From Flavobacterium hibisci (GTDB lineage Bacteria; Bacteroidota; Bacteroidia; Flavobacteriales; Flavobacteriaceae): 64,000 nt of DNA. The position numbers were made by a program, and so were the translations under genes. Below, piece by piece: positions 49,740 to 58,390 of the stretch (positions are counted from its first letter, which is position 1; every line of letters starts with the position of its first letter). The stretch is taken from positions 434,001 to 498,000 of the forward strand of contig NZ_JAIQDW010000001.1 in assembly GCF_020026925.1 (NCBI RefSeq), in the 5' to 3' direction. The notes under the pieces are model-generated. The model did no database searches. It was not told the origin of the DNA and saw nothing but the letters and a program-made list of their open reading frames with translations.

Positions 49740-51173
49740 TTATAATCTTCGTTCTTTTAAATCAGCCTCGATCTGTACTTCCATTTTTTTGTCAATTTCA
49801 TAGAAAAACAATAATCCTACACCAATTAAAAAAGGTATTGCCGGAAAAATGCTTACTAATAATTTAATACCATTAATGGCAATATCTGTTTGTTGTGCTG
49901 AATTTGGAACATAATCAAAATGTCCTAAAAGTGATGTTGTTAACGCGCCTCCAATACTTAATCCTGCTTTTAATCCCACCATCATTGCCGAAAATATAAT
50001 CGCTGTTGCACGACGGTTATTTTTCCATTCAGAATAATCAGCTACATCTGCAATCATTGCCCAAAGCAATGGAATCGTAATTCCGTAGAAAAACCCATGA
50101 AAAATCTGAGAAAAAAACATTAGGCTCACTGAGGTTGGAGAAAAGAAATAAAAAGCAATAACAAATAAGGTAGAAATAAATAAAAAGAGTCTAAAAACAT
50201 TTCTTTTACCATACTTGTCAGCAAATCTTTTTGACAATGTTATTCCGACTATCATAAAGATAATACCTCCTGCATTAAACAAACCAAATCCGGCAGAAAT
50301 AGGATCATTCCCAAAAGTATTCAGCCCTATTACTGAAAGAAAATCTAAGATAGGCTGTATAAAACTGGCGAGTTCCTGTTTATTTACATAATTCTCAAAA
50401 TAATACACATAAGAACCTCCTTTAATTGCCAGTGTTATAAAAACCAATAAAGTAAGCGCCAGCATAATAATCCATGGCTTATTTTTGGCTAAATCTAATA
50501 AGTCCTCTTTTACACTTGATTTTTGTTCTGGTTTTGGTACGATTCGTTCTTTAGTAGTTACAAAAGTTATTAGCAGCATGATAGTTCCAATTATTGCTAA
50601 AGCAGTCATTACTTTTTCGATACCAATTGCTTTATCACCATTGCCGGCACTTTTAATAATGCCAAGCATAAAAACCTGAACAAAAAACTGAGCAAACATC
50701 ACAGCAACAAAACGATATGAAGACATACTGTTTCTCTCTCCCATATCTCCTGTTATAACACCGCTTAAAGCTGAATAAGGCAAATTATTAGCTGCATAAA
50801 ACAATAAAAGAAATGAATAAGTCAGAATTGCATAAATTACTTTACCCTGATACGAAAAATCAGGTGTTGTAAACGCTAAAAGAGCAATAAAGCCTAAAGG
50901 AACAGATGTCCATAAAATCCAGGGACGAAATTTACCCCATTTTGTATGAGTCCTGTCAGCAAGTGCACCAATTATGGGATTAAATACAAAAGCTGCAATG
51001 AGCCCTACAATCAACATAATTATAGATGAATGTGTTGGTGATAATCCGTATATATCTGTATAAAAATAAGCCAGATATGTCATTAAGGTCTGAAAAACTA
51101 AGTTCGCTGCTAAATCACCCAGACTGTACCCTATTTTTTCTTTAATAGATAATTTTTGAGAAGATAAATTCAT
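49740..51173 (-). CDS. GPH-family (MFS) glycoside/pentoside symporter
   Basis: A 477-residue inner-membrane carrier with 12 hydrophobic helices, of the glycoside-pentoside-hexuronide:cation type (XynP/MelB-like). The opening K-I-G-Y-S-L-G-D-L-A-A-N and the R-T-H-T-K-W-G-K-F-R-P-W segment between helices 2 and 3 are diagnostic. It likely imports xylosides or arabinosides for the GH43 downstream. Two palindrome-like ACAATCGGTTGT sites lie in its upstream region at 51270 and 51355. Confidence 0.92.
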   Translation of the reverse strand: MNLSSQKLSIKEKIGYSLGDLAANLVFQTLMTYLAYFYTDIYGLSPTHSSIIMLIVGLIAAFVFNPIIGALADRTHTKWGKFRPWILWTSVPLGFIALLAFTTPDFSYQGKVIYAILTYSFLLLFYAANNLPYSALSGVITGDMGERNSMSSYRFVAVMFAQFFVQVFMLGIIKSAGNGDKAIGIEKVMTALAIIGTIMLLITFVTTKERIVPKPEQKSSVKEDLLDLAKNKPWIIMLALTLLVFITLAIKGGSYVYYFENYVNKQELASFIQPILDFLSVIGLNTFGNDPISAGFGLFNAGGIIFMIVGITLSKRFADKYGKRNVFRLFLFISTLFVIAFYFFSPTSVSLMFFSQIFHGFFYGITIPLLWAMIADVADYSEWKNNRRATAIIFSAMMVGLKAGLSIGGALTTSLLGHFDYVPNSAQQTDIAINGIKLLVSIFPAIPFLIGVGLLFFYEIDKKMEVQIEADLKERRL

Positions 51174-51269
51174 TATTTTAATTATGTGGTTATATTAGTT
51201 AGTTTAGTTTTGAATACAATATTAAATACTACTTTGCTATTTTAATTTGGCGCTAAAGTAATAATAAAA

Positions 51270-51281
51270 ACAATCGGTTGT
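51270..51281. promoter_or_regulatory. Operator-like site ACAATCGGTTGT, copy 1
   Basis: Imperfect palindrome with ACAA/TTGT ends, 97 bp before the symporter ATG. An identical copy lies 85 bp further away. LacI- or GntR-type regulators use sites of this form; the local GntR-type regulator is a candidate binder. Confidence 0.5.
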
Positions 51282-51354
51282 GTAAAATATTTTAAAAATA
51301 TATTTTTATGACAAATTGTTATATAATAAACTTACAGGCAAAAAACTAAACATT

Positions 51355-51366
51355 ACAATCGGTTGT
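51355..51366. promoter_or_regulatory. Operator-like site ACAATCGGTTGT, copy 2
   Basis: Exact copy of the 12-bp site at 51270-51281, same orientation. A shorter related palindrome (ACAAATTGTT, 51311) lies between them. Confidence 0.5.
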
Positions 51367-51745
51367 ATGAGTATTATGGGATTTTATCTTCTTAGTTAAA
51401 TCTGAACATAATAAATAAATCATAGCTGTAAACTTCCCCCATTCTTAAATAAATTAAGATATTTTGCAATTAATATTTAGCAATATCATCTTGAGTCAAA
51501 TACTCAATTTCAAATGCCTATGTCACTTTTAAAACTTGTAATTATATAAAGTAAGTATCTTAATTGTATAAATAAAAATCTATTTAGGAGTATAAATTTG
51601 ATATACCAAAAATTCATTTTACACCTTTTTAGCATTTTTAATTTCTTTTACGATTAGTATAAATCATTTCAAATAATAAAATTTAATGTTTAGCTAAAAC
51701 ACGAAATTTTTCATCCTGATGTATTAATGATTAAATAATATAATT

Positions 51746-52228
51746 ATGGATATCTATGCCATTTTACAAATTTTAATAGCCACAATTGCAGCAACATCTG
51801 CTATGACCCTGTTCAGCTATGCTGTATCAGCAAGTTTCAGGGAACTGTATAAAGAACCTGTACTTTTAACATTTCTCTTAAAGCAGCTAAAAATTGATGT
51901 TTCAGACAAAGGAAAAGCAATTTTAGCGTGGCTATTACATTATTTTATTGGATTTATATTTGTTTTTATATACCATCTTTTATGGTTTAATGACATTTTA
52001 AGTTTATCCATATTCAATGCATTTCTATTAGGAAGCATATGCGGAATTATTGGAATTGCAGGCTGGATGGTACTATTTAAATTAGCTGATTATAAGCCTG
52101 CTATTGATTTTAAAGGCTATTATATTCAGCTTTTCTTTGCCCACATCATTTTTGGTCTTGTAGCAGCATTGTTTTATTATCTCACTTTAACCATCATCTT
52201 AATCGCGAAGTCCAATGTCACTATCTAA
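51746..52228 (+). CDS. Unknown four-helix membrane protein, overlaps ligD
   Basis: A 160-residue inner-membrane protein with four hydrophobic segments (about 5-25, 55-80, 88-112, 130-152). I do not recognise the family. Its last 14 bp overlap the start of ligD, so translation is probably coupled and it may be stable upstream partner of the end-joining genes. No motif indicates enzymatic activity. Confidence 0.7.
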   Translation: MDIYAILQILIATIAATSAMTLFSYAVSASFRELYKEPVLLTFLLKQLKIDVSDKGKAILAWLLHYFIGFIFVFIYHLLWFNDILSLSIFNAFLLGSICGIIGIAGWMVLFKLADYKPAIDFKGYYIQLFFAHIIFGLVAALFYYLTLTIILIAKSNVTI

Positions 52229-54767
52229 ATACAATCAGAAAAGAGATTTTAAGCAAACTAAGGAACCAAAGGGAAAGGTTGAAAAGTCTGAAAGCGAACT
52301 TATTTTTGTCGTACAAAAACATGCCGCTTCTCACCTCCATTATGATTTTAGACTTGAAATGAACGGAGTTTTAAAAAGCTGGGCTGTTCCTAAAGGACCG
52401 TCAATGAATCCCGATGACAAGCGTCTGGCTATGATGGTTGAAGATCATCCGTACAGCTATAAAGATTTTGAAGGTACCATTCCCGAAGGCAATTACGGAG
52501 CAGGAAATGTAATTGTTTGGGATAACGGAACTTATATTTATGACAAGAAAACAACGAGTCAGGAAAAAGCGATGTTGGCTGATCTCAAAAAAGGCCGTTT
52601 AAGTTTTATTTTAAAAGGCAAAAAACTTAAAGGAGAATTTTCTTTGGTAAAACTAAAAGGAAAACAGGAAAATGCCTGGCTGTTAATCAAAAAAAATGAC
52701 AAATATGCAACGGATGCCGATATTTTAGAAAAAAATAAATCGATACTCTCCAAACGATCTTTGGAAGAACTGGAGAAAAAATCTAAAAAAGCTGTTCCTG
52801 CTGCCAAAAAAGAAACACCTTCAAAAAAAAAGAATGATTTGGCTGAAAAAGCAACTTTTGTTAAACCGATGTTAGCAAATATAAAAGAAAAAACTTTTAA
52901 TGATCCCGACTGGATTTTTGAAAAAAAATACGACGGATATCGTACTATTGCTGTAATAAATCCTCCTGAAATAGAGTTATTCAGTCGCAATGAAATTTCT
53001 TTTAACCGCAATTTTAAAGCTGTGGCTCAAGATTTAAAAAAAATAGATCATACGGCTATCTTAGATGGTGAAGTGGTAGTTGAGGATGAATCAGGGAAAG
53101 CAAATTTTCAGTTACTTCAAAATTACCTAAAAACAGGTTCCGGAGAGTTGAAATATTATGTTTTTGATCTTTTGAATCTGGATGGAAATTCAATTACAGA
53201 ATTATCGCTGGTTGACAGAAAAGAACTCCTGAAAATCCTTTTCAATAAATATAATTTTACAAATGTTTTTTATTCGGATCATATAATTGAAAACGGAATG
53301 GAATTATTTGATCTTGCCATTAAAAACAAAGAAGAAGGTATCGTCGCTAAAAAAGCTGACAGTACTTACCAGGTTAACAGGCGAACTAACGACTGGCTAA
53401 AAATAAAAGCATCAAATCAGGAAGAAGCGATTATCATTGGAATAACGGAACCTAAAAACTCACGGAAGTTTTTTGGAGCAATATTGCTAGGCCAATACTA
53501 TGGTAAAAAATTGCATTTTATAGGGAAATGCGGAACAGGTTTTACAGAAGACACCCTAAAAGAATTATATAACAAACTAAAGCCATACTTCACTGATAAT
53601 GCAACACTGACAGAAAAAACAGGATTACGTGACAAAATACAATGGGTTAAACCAAAAATAGTCTGCCAGGTTAAGTTTTCTGAATGGACACAAGACAAAC
53701 ACCTAAGGCATCCTGTATATCTAGGATTGCGAATAGACAAAAAAGCCAGCGAGGTTTTTACTCCTTACAATATTAAAAACCAGAATTTAGAACCAAAAGA
53801 AGAAGCTATGGAAACTGAAACCAAAAAAAATAAAACCAAAAATAAAATTGAAAACGATTATGATTTGAAAATTGGTAAAACGGTACTTCATTTAACCAAT
53901 CAGAACAAAATATATTTTCCGAAAGACGGCATTAGTAAAGGAGATGTTGTCCAGTATTATAATGAAGTAGCCGATTTGATATTGCCATATCTTAAAAATC
54001 GTCCTGAATCGATGAACCGATATCCAAATGGGATTGATGCTCCAAGTTTCTATCAAAAAGATGTTGATACAGACAAAACACCTTCCTGGCTAAAAACTAA
54101 AAAAATCTTTTCTGAATCAAATAATGAAAATATTAACTATTTGATTTGCAACAACAAAGAAACACTTATTTATATGGCTAATTTAGGCTGTATCGAAATC
54201 AATCCATGGAATTCGACCATTCAAAATATCGAAAATCCCGACTGGCTCGTAATCGATATTGACCCCGATCAACAAGATTTTTCTGTTGTTGTCGAAACAG
54301 CTTTAGTTGTGAAAGATGTTATGGATGGACTAGAAACAGAATGTTATTGCAAAACTTCAGGTGCTTCGGGACTTCATGTTTACATTCCGCTTGGTGCGCA
54401 ATACGATTATGATTCGGTAAAAATTTTAGGAGAACTAATTGCACAGCAAGTTCAATCGAGATTGCCGGAAACTACCTCTTTGGAACGCAGCATCAAAAAG
54501 AGAAACCATAAAATTTATATCGATTATCTACAGAACAGAATCGGTCAGACTTTAGCTGCGCCCTATTCTGTAAGACCCAAACCGGGTGCTACGGTTTCAA
54601 CACCATTAGAATGGAGCGAAGTAAACAGCAAACTGCATCCTTCGCAATTTACAATTAAAAACGTATTAAAAAGATTTGAGAAAAAAGGTGATTTGTGGAC
54701 TCCTGTTTTATCAAAAGGAGCCAATATTAAAAAGATTCTGAAAAAAATTGAAGACCAAAAAGATTAA
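52215..54767 (+). CDS. ligD: Multi-domain ATP-dependent DNA ligase LigD
   Basis: An 850-residue NHEJ ligase in the order phosphoesterase, ligase, polymerase. PE domain: about 20-170 (H-L-H-Y-D-F-R-L-E and G-N-Y-G-A-G). Ligase domain: about 215-525, with adenylation lysine K238 in K-Y-D-G and E-G-I-V-A-K-K. Polymerase (primase-like) domain: about 560-850, with metal aspartates D681 and D683 in D-I-D-P-D. A lysine-rich linker joins PE to LIG. It repairs double-strand breaks together with Ku, whose gene converges on it. The two genes overlap by 4 bp at their 3' ends. Confidence 0.95.
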   Translation: MSLSKYNQKRDFKQTKEPKGKVEKSESELIFVVQKHAASHLHYDFRLEMNGVLKSWAVPKGPSMNPDDKRLAMMVEDHPYSYKDFEGTIPEGNYGAGNVIVWDNGTYIYDKKTTSQEKAMLADLKKGRLSFILKGKKLKGEFSLVKLKGKQENAWLLIKKNDKYATDADILEKNKSILSKRSLEELEKKSKKAVPAAKKETPSKKKNDLAEKATFVKPMLANIKEKTFNDPDWIFEKKYDGYRTIAVINPPEIELFSRNEISFNRNFKAVAQDLKKIDHTAILDGEVVVEDESGKANFQLLQNYLKTGSGELKYYVFDLLNLDGNSITELSLVDRKELLKILFNKYNFTNVFYSDHIIENGMELFDLAIKNKEEGIVAKKADSTYQVNRRTNDWLKIKASNQEEAIIIGITEPKNSRKFFGAILLGQYYGKKLHFIGKCGTGFTEDTLKELYNKLKPYFTDNATLTEKTGLRDKIQWVKPKIVCQVKFSEWTQDKHLRHPVYLGLRIDKKASEVFTPYNIKNQNLEPKEEAMETETKKNKTKNKIENDYDLKIGKTVLHLTNQNKIYFPKDGISKGDVVQYYNEVADLILPYLKNRPESMNRYPNGIDAPSFYQKDVDTDKTPSWLKTKKIFSESNNENINYLICNNKETLIYMANLGCIEINPWNSTIQNIENPDWLVIDIDPDQQDFSVVVETALVVKDVMDGLETECYCKTSGASGLHVYIPLGAQYDYDSVKILGELIAQQVQSRLPETTSLERSIKKRNHKIYIDYLQNRIGQTLAAPYSVRPKPGATVSTPLEWSEVNSKLHPSQFTIKNVLKRFEKKGDLWTPVLSKGANIKKILKKIEDQKD

Positions 54768-55543
54768 GAAGATTTTTTCTTTTTGGTCTCTAAACTAGCT
54801 TTGAGCATATCAATTAAGCTATCACCCTGTTTATGAACTACTTTCAGTTTTGCAGGTTTTTTAGGTGCTTTTCCTTTAGCTTTCTTTTTGATGATATCTA
54901 AAAGCTTAGCAGTATATTCGTCTTTAAAATTGCTGATATCAAACTTTTCAGTCAACTGTTCAATCAATTTATTCGCCATATCAATTTCTTTGGTTTTTGC
55001 CTTAGAAACCGGCGGAAGTTTTAATTCATCCGTAGCACGAATTTCTTGTTCAAAACGGATTCGGTTTAAAACAATAACATTTTTATACGGTTTTAAAATA
55101 GCAAGACCTTCCTTGTTACGCATTACGAAACTTGTAATTCCAACTTTTCCTGAAGCAGCAAGTGCATCACGAAGCAAGGCATAGGCATTCATTGCACCTT
55201 TGTCAGGTTCAAGATAATAGGGCTGTTCATAATAAAGACTTGCAATCTCTTTCTCCTCAACAAAACTCTGAATATCAATCGTCTTTGTTTTAACAGCATC
55301 TGCAGCTTCAAAATCTGAATCTTCAAGTACTACATACTTATCGTCAATTTTATAGCCCTTTACAATATTAGAAAAATCAATTTCTTTACCTGTATTTTCA
55401 TTTACCCGTTTAAATTTGATATTGGCATGATCTTTTTTATCGAGCATATCCATGTCAAGACTGCTCTCCTGAACCGCAGAAAATAATTTCACCGGAATAT
55501 TAATTAATCCGAAACTAATTGAACCTGTCCATATTGATCTCAT
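54764..55543 (-). CDS. ku: NHEJ DNA end-binding protein Ku
   Basis: A 259-residue bacterial Ku homodimer subunit that binds DNA ends and recruits LigD. The N-terminus [19 protein letters not shown] is diagnostic. The basic, lysine-rich C-terminal tail (about 215-259) is typical for DNA and ligase contact. It is convergent with ligD and lies 32 bp after the STAS/SEC14-like gene, probably in one transcript with it. Confidence 0.96.
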   Translation of the reverse strand: MRSIWTGSISFGLINIPVKLFSAVQESSLDMDMLDKKDHANIKFKRVNENTGKEIDFSNIVKGYKIDDKYVVLEDSDFEAADAVKTKTIDIQSFVEEKEIASLYYEQPYYLEPDKGAMNAYALLRDALAASGKVGITSFVMRNKEGLAILKPYKNVIVLNRIRFEQEIRATDELKLPPVSKAKTKEIDMANKLIEQLTEKFDISNFKDEYTAKLLDIIKKKAKGKAPKKPAKLKVVHKQGDSLIDMLKASLETKKKKSS

Positions 55544-55575
55544 AATGAATAATTTTAAAGATGCCTTTTCAGGAA

Positions 55576-55941
55576 TTAAATATTTCCTTCAACCCAATTC
55601 AGGGCTTTGTTAAATTCAGCTTTTTTAAAGCCACGAAATTCTCCCGGAACAACATAGCTGAAACCATTTGTAAATGAAATAATTTCTTCTGTATCTGTAA
55701 CAATTGCTGCCCTGTTCCATTTTCCTAAATGTTTTAGTCCGATTAACGCATCTTGTAACCAGGCACCAGCAGTAAAGTTTCCGATATCGGTATCTAATAC
55801 AAGCAAAAAATTAATTTCATTGATTCTTTTTACCAAATTATCTATAGCAGGGACAACAGTTGCCTGAAAATCATCTTTAGTTACTTCTGCGAGAGCCCTA
55901 AAAGCAACTATATTATCGGGTGTATCAATTATGTGTATCAT
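55576..55941 (-). CDS. SpoIIAA-like STAS/SEC14 protein
   Basis: A 121-residue small cytoplasmic protein of the SpoIIAA-like (STAS/CRAL-TRIO) group, with an alternating beta-alpha pattern and the [14 protein letters not shown] segment. Function in such stand-alone members is unknown; binding of a lipid-like or nucleotide ligand is suspected. It precedes ku by 32 bp on the same strand. Confidence 0.75.
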   Translation of the reverse strand: MIHIIDTPDNIVAFRALAEVTKDDFQATVVPAIDNLVKRINEINFLLVLDTDIGNFTAGAWLQDALIGLKHLGKWNRAAIVTDTEEIISFTNGFSYVVPGEFRGFKKAEFNKALNWVEGNI

Positions 55942-56093
55942 GTTTATATTATTTAAATTTCACAAACAAATTTAAAATTACATTACAGATTTTTTTTACA
56001 TTATATTATTCAAAGATTATAAAATATCTATACTTTTAGTCTTTGAGTTGATACAAAATCAATCTATATTTCGTTCTTAATCTTTTATTAATT

Positions 56094-56111
56094 TATACCC
56101 GATAAGGTATA
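56094..56111. promoter_or_regulatory. HipB operator O1
   Basis: TATACCCGATAAGGTATA: TATACC/GGTATA arms with 6-bp spacer. It is the first of three sites with starts at 56094, 56134 and 56174, exactly 40 bp apart, upstream of hipB. Confidence 0.8.
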
Positions 56112-56133
56112 ATTAATAATAAAATTTATTTTC

Positions 56134-56151
56134 TATACCCTATAGGGTATA
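56134..56151. promoter_or_regulatory. HipB operator O2
   Basis: TATACCCTATAGGGTATA, a perfect 18-bp palindrome; presumably the strongest of the three sites. Confidence 0.8.
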
Positions 56152-56173
56152 ATTTAATAAAAATAATTATATT

Positions 56174-56191
56174 TATACCCGATAAGGTATA
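56174..56191. promoter_or_regulatory. HipB operator O3
   Basis: Identical to O1, ending 6 bp before the hipB ATG, where binding would block transcription start or the ribosome site. Confidence 0.8.
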
Positions 56192-56197
56192 TTAATT

Positions 56198-56413
56198 ATG
56201 AAATTAAGTCAATTTATAAAAGAAAAGAGAAGTTCTACAAATCTTACCCAGCCAGAATTGGCTGAGAAAGCTGGGGTGGGGTTGCGTTTTATAAGGGATT
56301 TAGAACAAGGCAAAGATACTGTCCGCTTAGATAAAGTAAATCAGGTCTTGCAATTATTTGGTTATCAATTAGGCGCCGTGCCAATAAATTATAACGAAGA
56401 TGATAAAGGCTGA
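56198..56413 (+). CDS. HipB-like antitoxin, XRE DNA-binding protein
   Basis: A 71-residue helix-turn-helix protein, the DNA-binding antitoxin of a Hip-type system. The XRE motif is L-T-Q-P-E-L-A-E-K-A-G-V-G-L-R-F-I. It is the first gene of a three-gene overlapping set (14-bp overlap with the next gene). The three 18-bp operators immediately upstream suggest strong autorepression, alone or in complex with the downstream proteins. Confidence 0.9.
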   Translation: MKLSQFIKEKRSSTNLTQPELAEKAGVGLRFIRDLEQGKDTVRLDKVNQVLQLFGYQLGAVPINYNEDDKG

Positions 56414-56729
56414 AATAAAAATGCATGATAAAACTGCAGGATGGCTTTCTCAGGATGAAAATGGATACCATTTTTTTTATGACAGAGCTTATGTTGAAGG
56501 TACCCAACCTGAAGCAATAAGCCTGACATTACCTATTCAGAATGGTATTTACACCAGCAAAATTTTGTTTCCTTTTTTTGATGGACTAATTCCTGAAGGC
56601 TGGCTACTTGATATTGCCGAAAAAAACTGGAAATTAAATCCAAGGGATCGAATGGGTTTATTATTATCTTGCTGTAGAGATTGTATTGGAGCAGTTAGTG
56701 TTTATCCAATAAACAAAGAAGAAATATGA
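56400..56729 (+). CDS. HipS-like small subunit (HipA N-terminal domain)
   Basis: A 109-residue protein equal to the N-terminal subdomain of HipA, encoded as a separate gene. Segments F-F-D-G-L-I-P-E-G-W-L-L and D-C-I-G-A-V-S-V-Y-P are typical. In the three-gene hipBST arrangement known from E. coli, the small subunit HipS acts as the antitoxin for HipT; by analogy this protein may neutralise the downstream kinase. It overlaps hipB by 14 bp and the kinase gene by 4 bp (ATGA), so the stoichiometry is translationally coupled. Confidence 0.85.
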   Translation: MIKAEIKMHDKTAGWLSQDENGYHFFYDRAYVEGTQPEAISLTLPIQNGIYTSKILFPFFDGLIPEGWLLDIAEKNWKLNPRDRMGLLLSCCRDCIGAVSVYPINKEEI

Positions 56730-57670
56730 AACAGTGCTTATATTGTTATGAAAGTCTGGAGGAAAATGAAACAGATTTCCATTCTTCATGTAGTAAAAAA
56801 ATCTTCGGTACAACTATCCCGCCGGAACTTCCCTATTCAGAAACACAAATAGAGGAACTCGCATTACAAATTGTCCAAAGTCAAATTGCTGTTACGGGAG
56901 TACAGCCAAAACTATCTTTAGACTTAACTTCAAATGCAAATCATAATCAGCCTAAAAAATTTACAATTGTTGGACTTTGGGGTGAATATATCCTTAAGCC
57001 TCCAACACCAAATTACATACAGTTACCTGAAATTGAAGATTTGACAATGCATTTAGCAGATGCTGCTAAAATTAAAGTAGTTCCGCATAGTTTAATAAAA
57101 CTTAAATCAGGCAAGCTAGCCTACATAACTAAAAGAATCGATCGTAGTAAAAAAGAAAAGCTACATATGGAAGATATGTGCCAGTTAACTGAAAGGCTAA
57201 CTGAAAACAAATACCATGGATCATATGAACAAATTGCAAAAGCTATTTTAAAATGTTCTGTTAATCCAGGTTTAGACGTTGTTAATTTTTTTGAACAAAT
57301 CGTTTTTTCATTTCTTACTGGAAATGCAGATATGCATCTCAAAAATTTTTCTTTACTAAACCAGCCTAAAACAGGTTTTGTACTTTCTCCTGCTTATGAC
57401 ATGGTTGCTACTTCAATTGTCAATCCTGAAGATGATGAAGATATGGCTTTAACATTAAATGGTAAAAAGAAAAAAATAACAAAAAACGATTTCATGATTG
57501 CATTTGCAAACTTAAATCTGGAGAAAAAACAACAAGAAAATATTTTCAATAAGATGAAAAAGTCAAAAGAAAAGTGGTTTATTCTAATTGACAAAAGTTT
57601 TTTAAGTGAGGATTTCAAGAAAATTTATAAAGAATTAATTGAAATACGATTCAAAAGATTAGAATTATAA
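56726..57670 (+). CDS. HipT-like serine/threonine kinase toxin
   Basis: A 314-residue HipA C-terminal kinase domain without the N-terminal subdomain. The loop with candidate autophosphorylation site is V-T-G-V-Q-P-K-L-S-L. The catalytic aspartate is D202 in G-N-A-D-M-H-L-K-N, and the metal-binding one is D225 in Y-D-M-V. HipA-type toxins phosphorylate aminoacyl-tRNA synthetases. An unusual N-terminal C-x2-C-x11-H-x2-C block (C4, C7, H19, C22) may bind zinc; I do not expect it in E. coli HipA. It ends just before the terminator at 57669. Confidence 0.88.
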   Translation: MKQCLYCYESLEENETDFHSSCSKKIFGTTIPPELPYSETQIEELALQIVQSQIAVTGVQPKLSLDLTSNANHNQPKKFTIVGLWGEYILKPPTPNYIQLPEIEDLTMHLADAAKIKVVPHSLIKLKSGKLAYITKRIDRSKKEKLHMEDMCQLTERLTENKYHGSYEQIAKAILKCSVNPGLDVVNFFEQIVFSFLTGNADMHLKNFSLLNQPKTGFVLSPAYDMVATSIVNPEDDEDMALTLNGKKKKITKNDFMIAFANLNLEKKQQENIFNKMKKSKEKWFILIDKSFLSEDFKKIYKELIEIRFKRLEL

Positions 57671-57706
57671 ACAATCGGGCCTCCAGTTTTGGAGGCGCGA
57701 TTGTTT
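57669..57706. terminator. Bidirectional terminator between hipT and 58212 gene
   Basis: A two-part stem: outer AAACAATCG / CGATTGTTT (9 bp), one G-G mismatch, inner GCCTCCA / TGGAGGC (7 bp), 4-nt loop. T-rich sequence follows on both strands, so it can serve both convergent genes. Confidence 0.85.
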
Positions 57707-57717
57707 TATAAAAATAA

Positions 57718-58212
57718 TTAATGTTTACCCTTGCCATGAGAATGGTTGTGATCATTTTTAGGATTTCCTTTTCCTTTACCGTTTCCGTTGTTATGACCAT
57801 GAGAATTATATCTTCCTTCAGACTTATAAATTTTATCTGGTTTTGGGCCTCTGTTTTTTTGAGGTTTTCCAACATATCCTTTTGGATAAGCTGCTCTGTG
57901 TTTAGAATGATAACTATAAGGTTTACTTCCTCTGTAATCTCTTAAAACCACTTTGTAGCCTGAATAGAAATCGTAATTTCTGTATCGGGCAGGTACTCTT
58001 CTTTCTCTAACCCAAACTCCATTATTAAAATAAATATACTGGCTTTGAGTTACATCATAATAAATATCAATATCAGGCAAATAATAATATCTGCTGTCAT
58101 CATATCCTACTGGCCCCCAGTTTGGTGGTGTACCAATATTTACATTAACTGAAACCTGTGAATGTGCCAAGACACTCATAAAAAGTGCTAGGGCGAATAC
58201 TATCTTTTTCAT
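57718..58212 (-). CDS. Small secreted protein with Gly/His/Lys-rich tail
   Basis: A 164-residue exported protein (signal about 1-19, ending A-H-S-Q). Residues 20-110 are rich in aromatic residues (R-Y-Y-Y-L-P-D-I-D-I-Y-Y-D-V), a pattern common in small Bacteroidota envelope proteins. Residues about 120-164 are a low-complexity tail of G, H, N and K that could bind metal or surface polymer. Family and role are not known. It stands alone, convergent with hipT. Confidence 0.7.
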   Translation of the reverse strand: MKKIVFALALFMSVLAHSQVSVNVNIGTPPNWGPVGYDDSRYYYLPDIDIYYDVTQSQYIYFNNGVWVRERRVPARYRNYDFYSGYKVVLRDYRGSKPYSYHSKHRAAYPKGYVGKPQKNRGPKPDKIYKSEGRYNSHGHNNGNGKGKGNPKNDHNHSHGKGKH

Positions 58213-58350
58213 CTTTTTTGTTTTTAATTATTAACTTCATTTATAGCCTAATCTAAATTAATGCCAATATTTTAATTTATCAACTCCCTATATACGAAAG
58301 CACTAAAAAAGACGACGTACAGCGCTTTATAACCGATATAAAGACAAAAA

Positions 58351-58372
58351 AACGCCTCAGAATCGAGACGTT
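58351..58372 (-). terminator. Terminator of the RND efflux operon
   Basis: Stem AACG-CTC / GAG-CGTT with one mismatch and 6-nt loop, followed on the minus strand by seven Ts, 18 bp after the outer-membrane factor stop. Confidence 0.8.
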
Positions 58373-58390
58373 AATTTTATATTGAACTGT

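Larger units (their letters stand above)
51174..51745. other. 572-bp divergent spacer between GPH symporter and 160-aa membrane protein
   Basis: No gene seen. AT-rich, with two ACAATCGGTTGT sites in the half next to the symporter and nothing distinctive in the half next to 51746. Confidence 0.6.
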
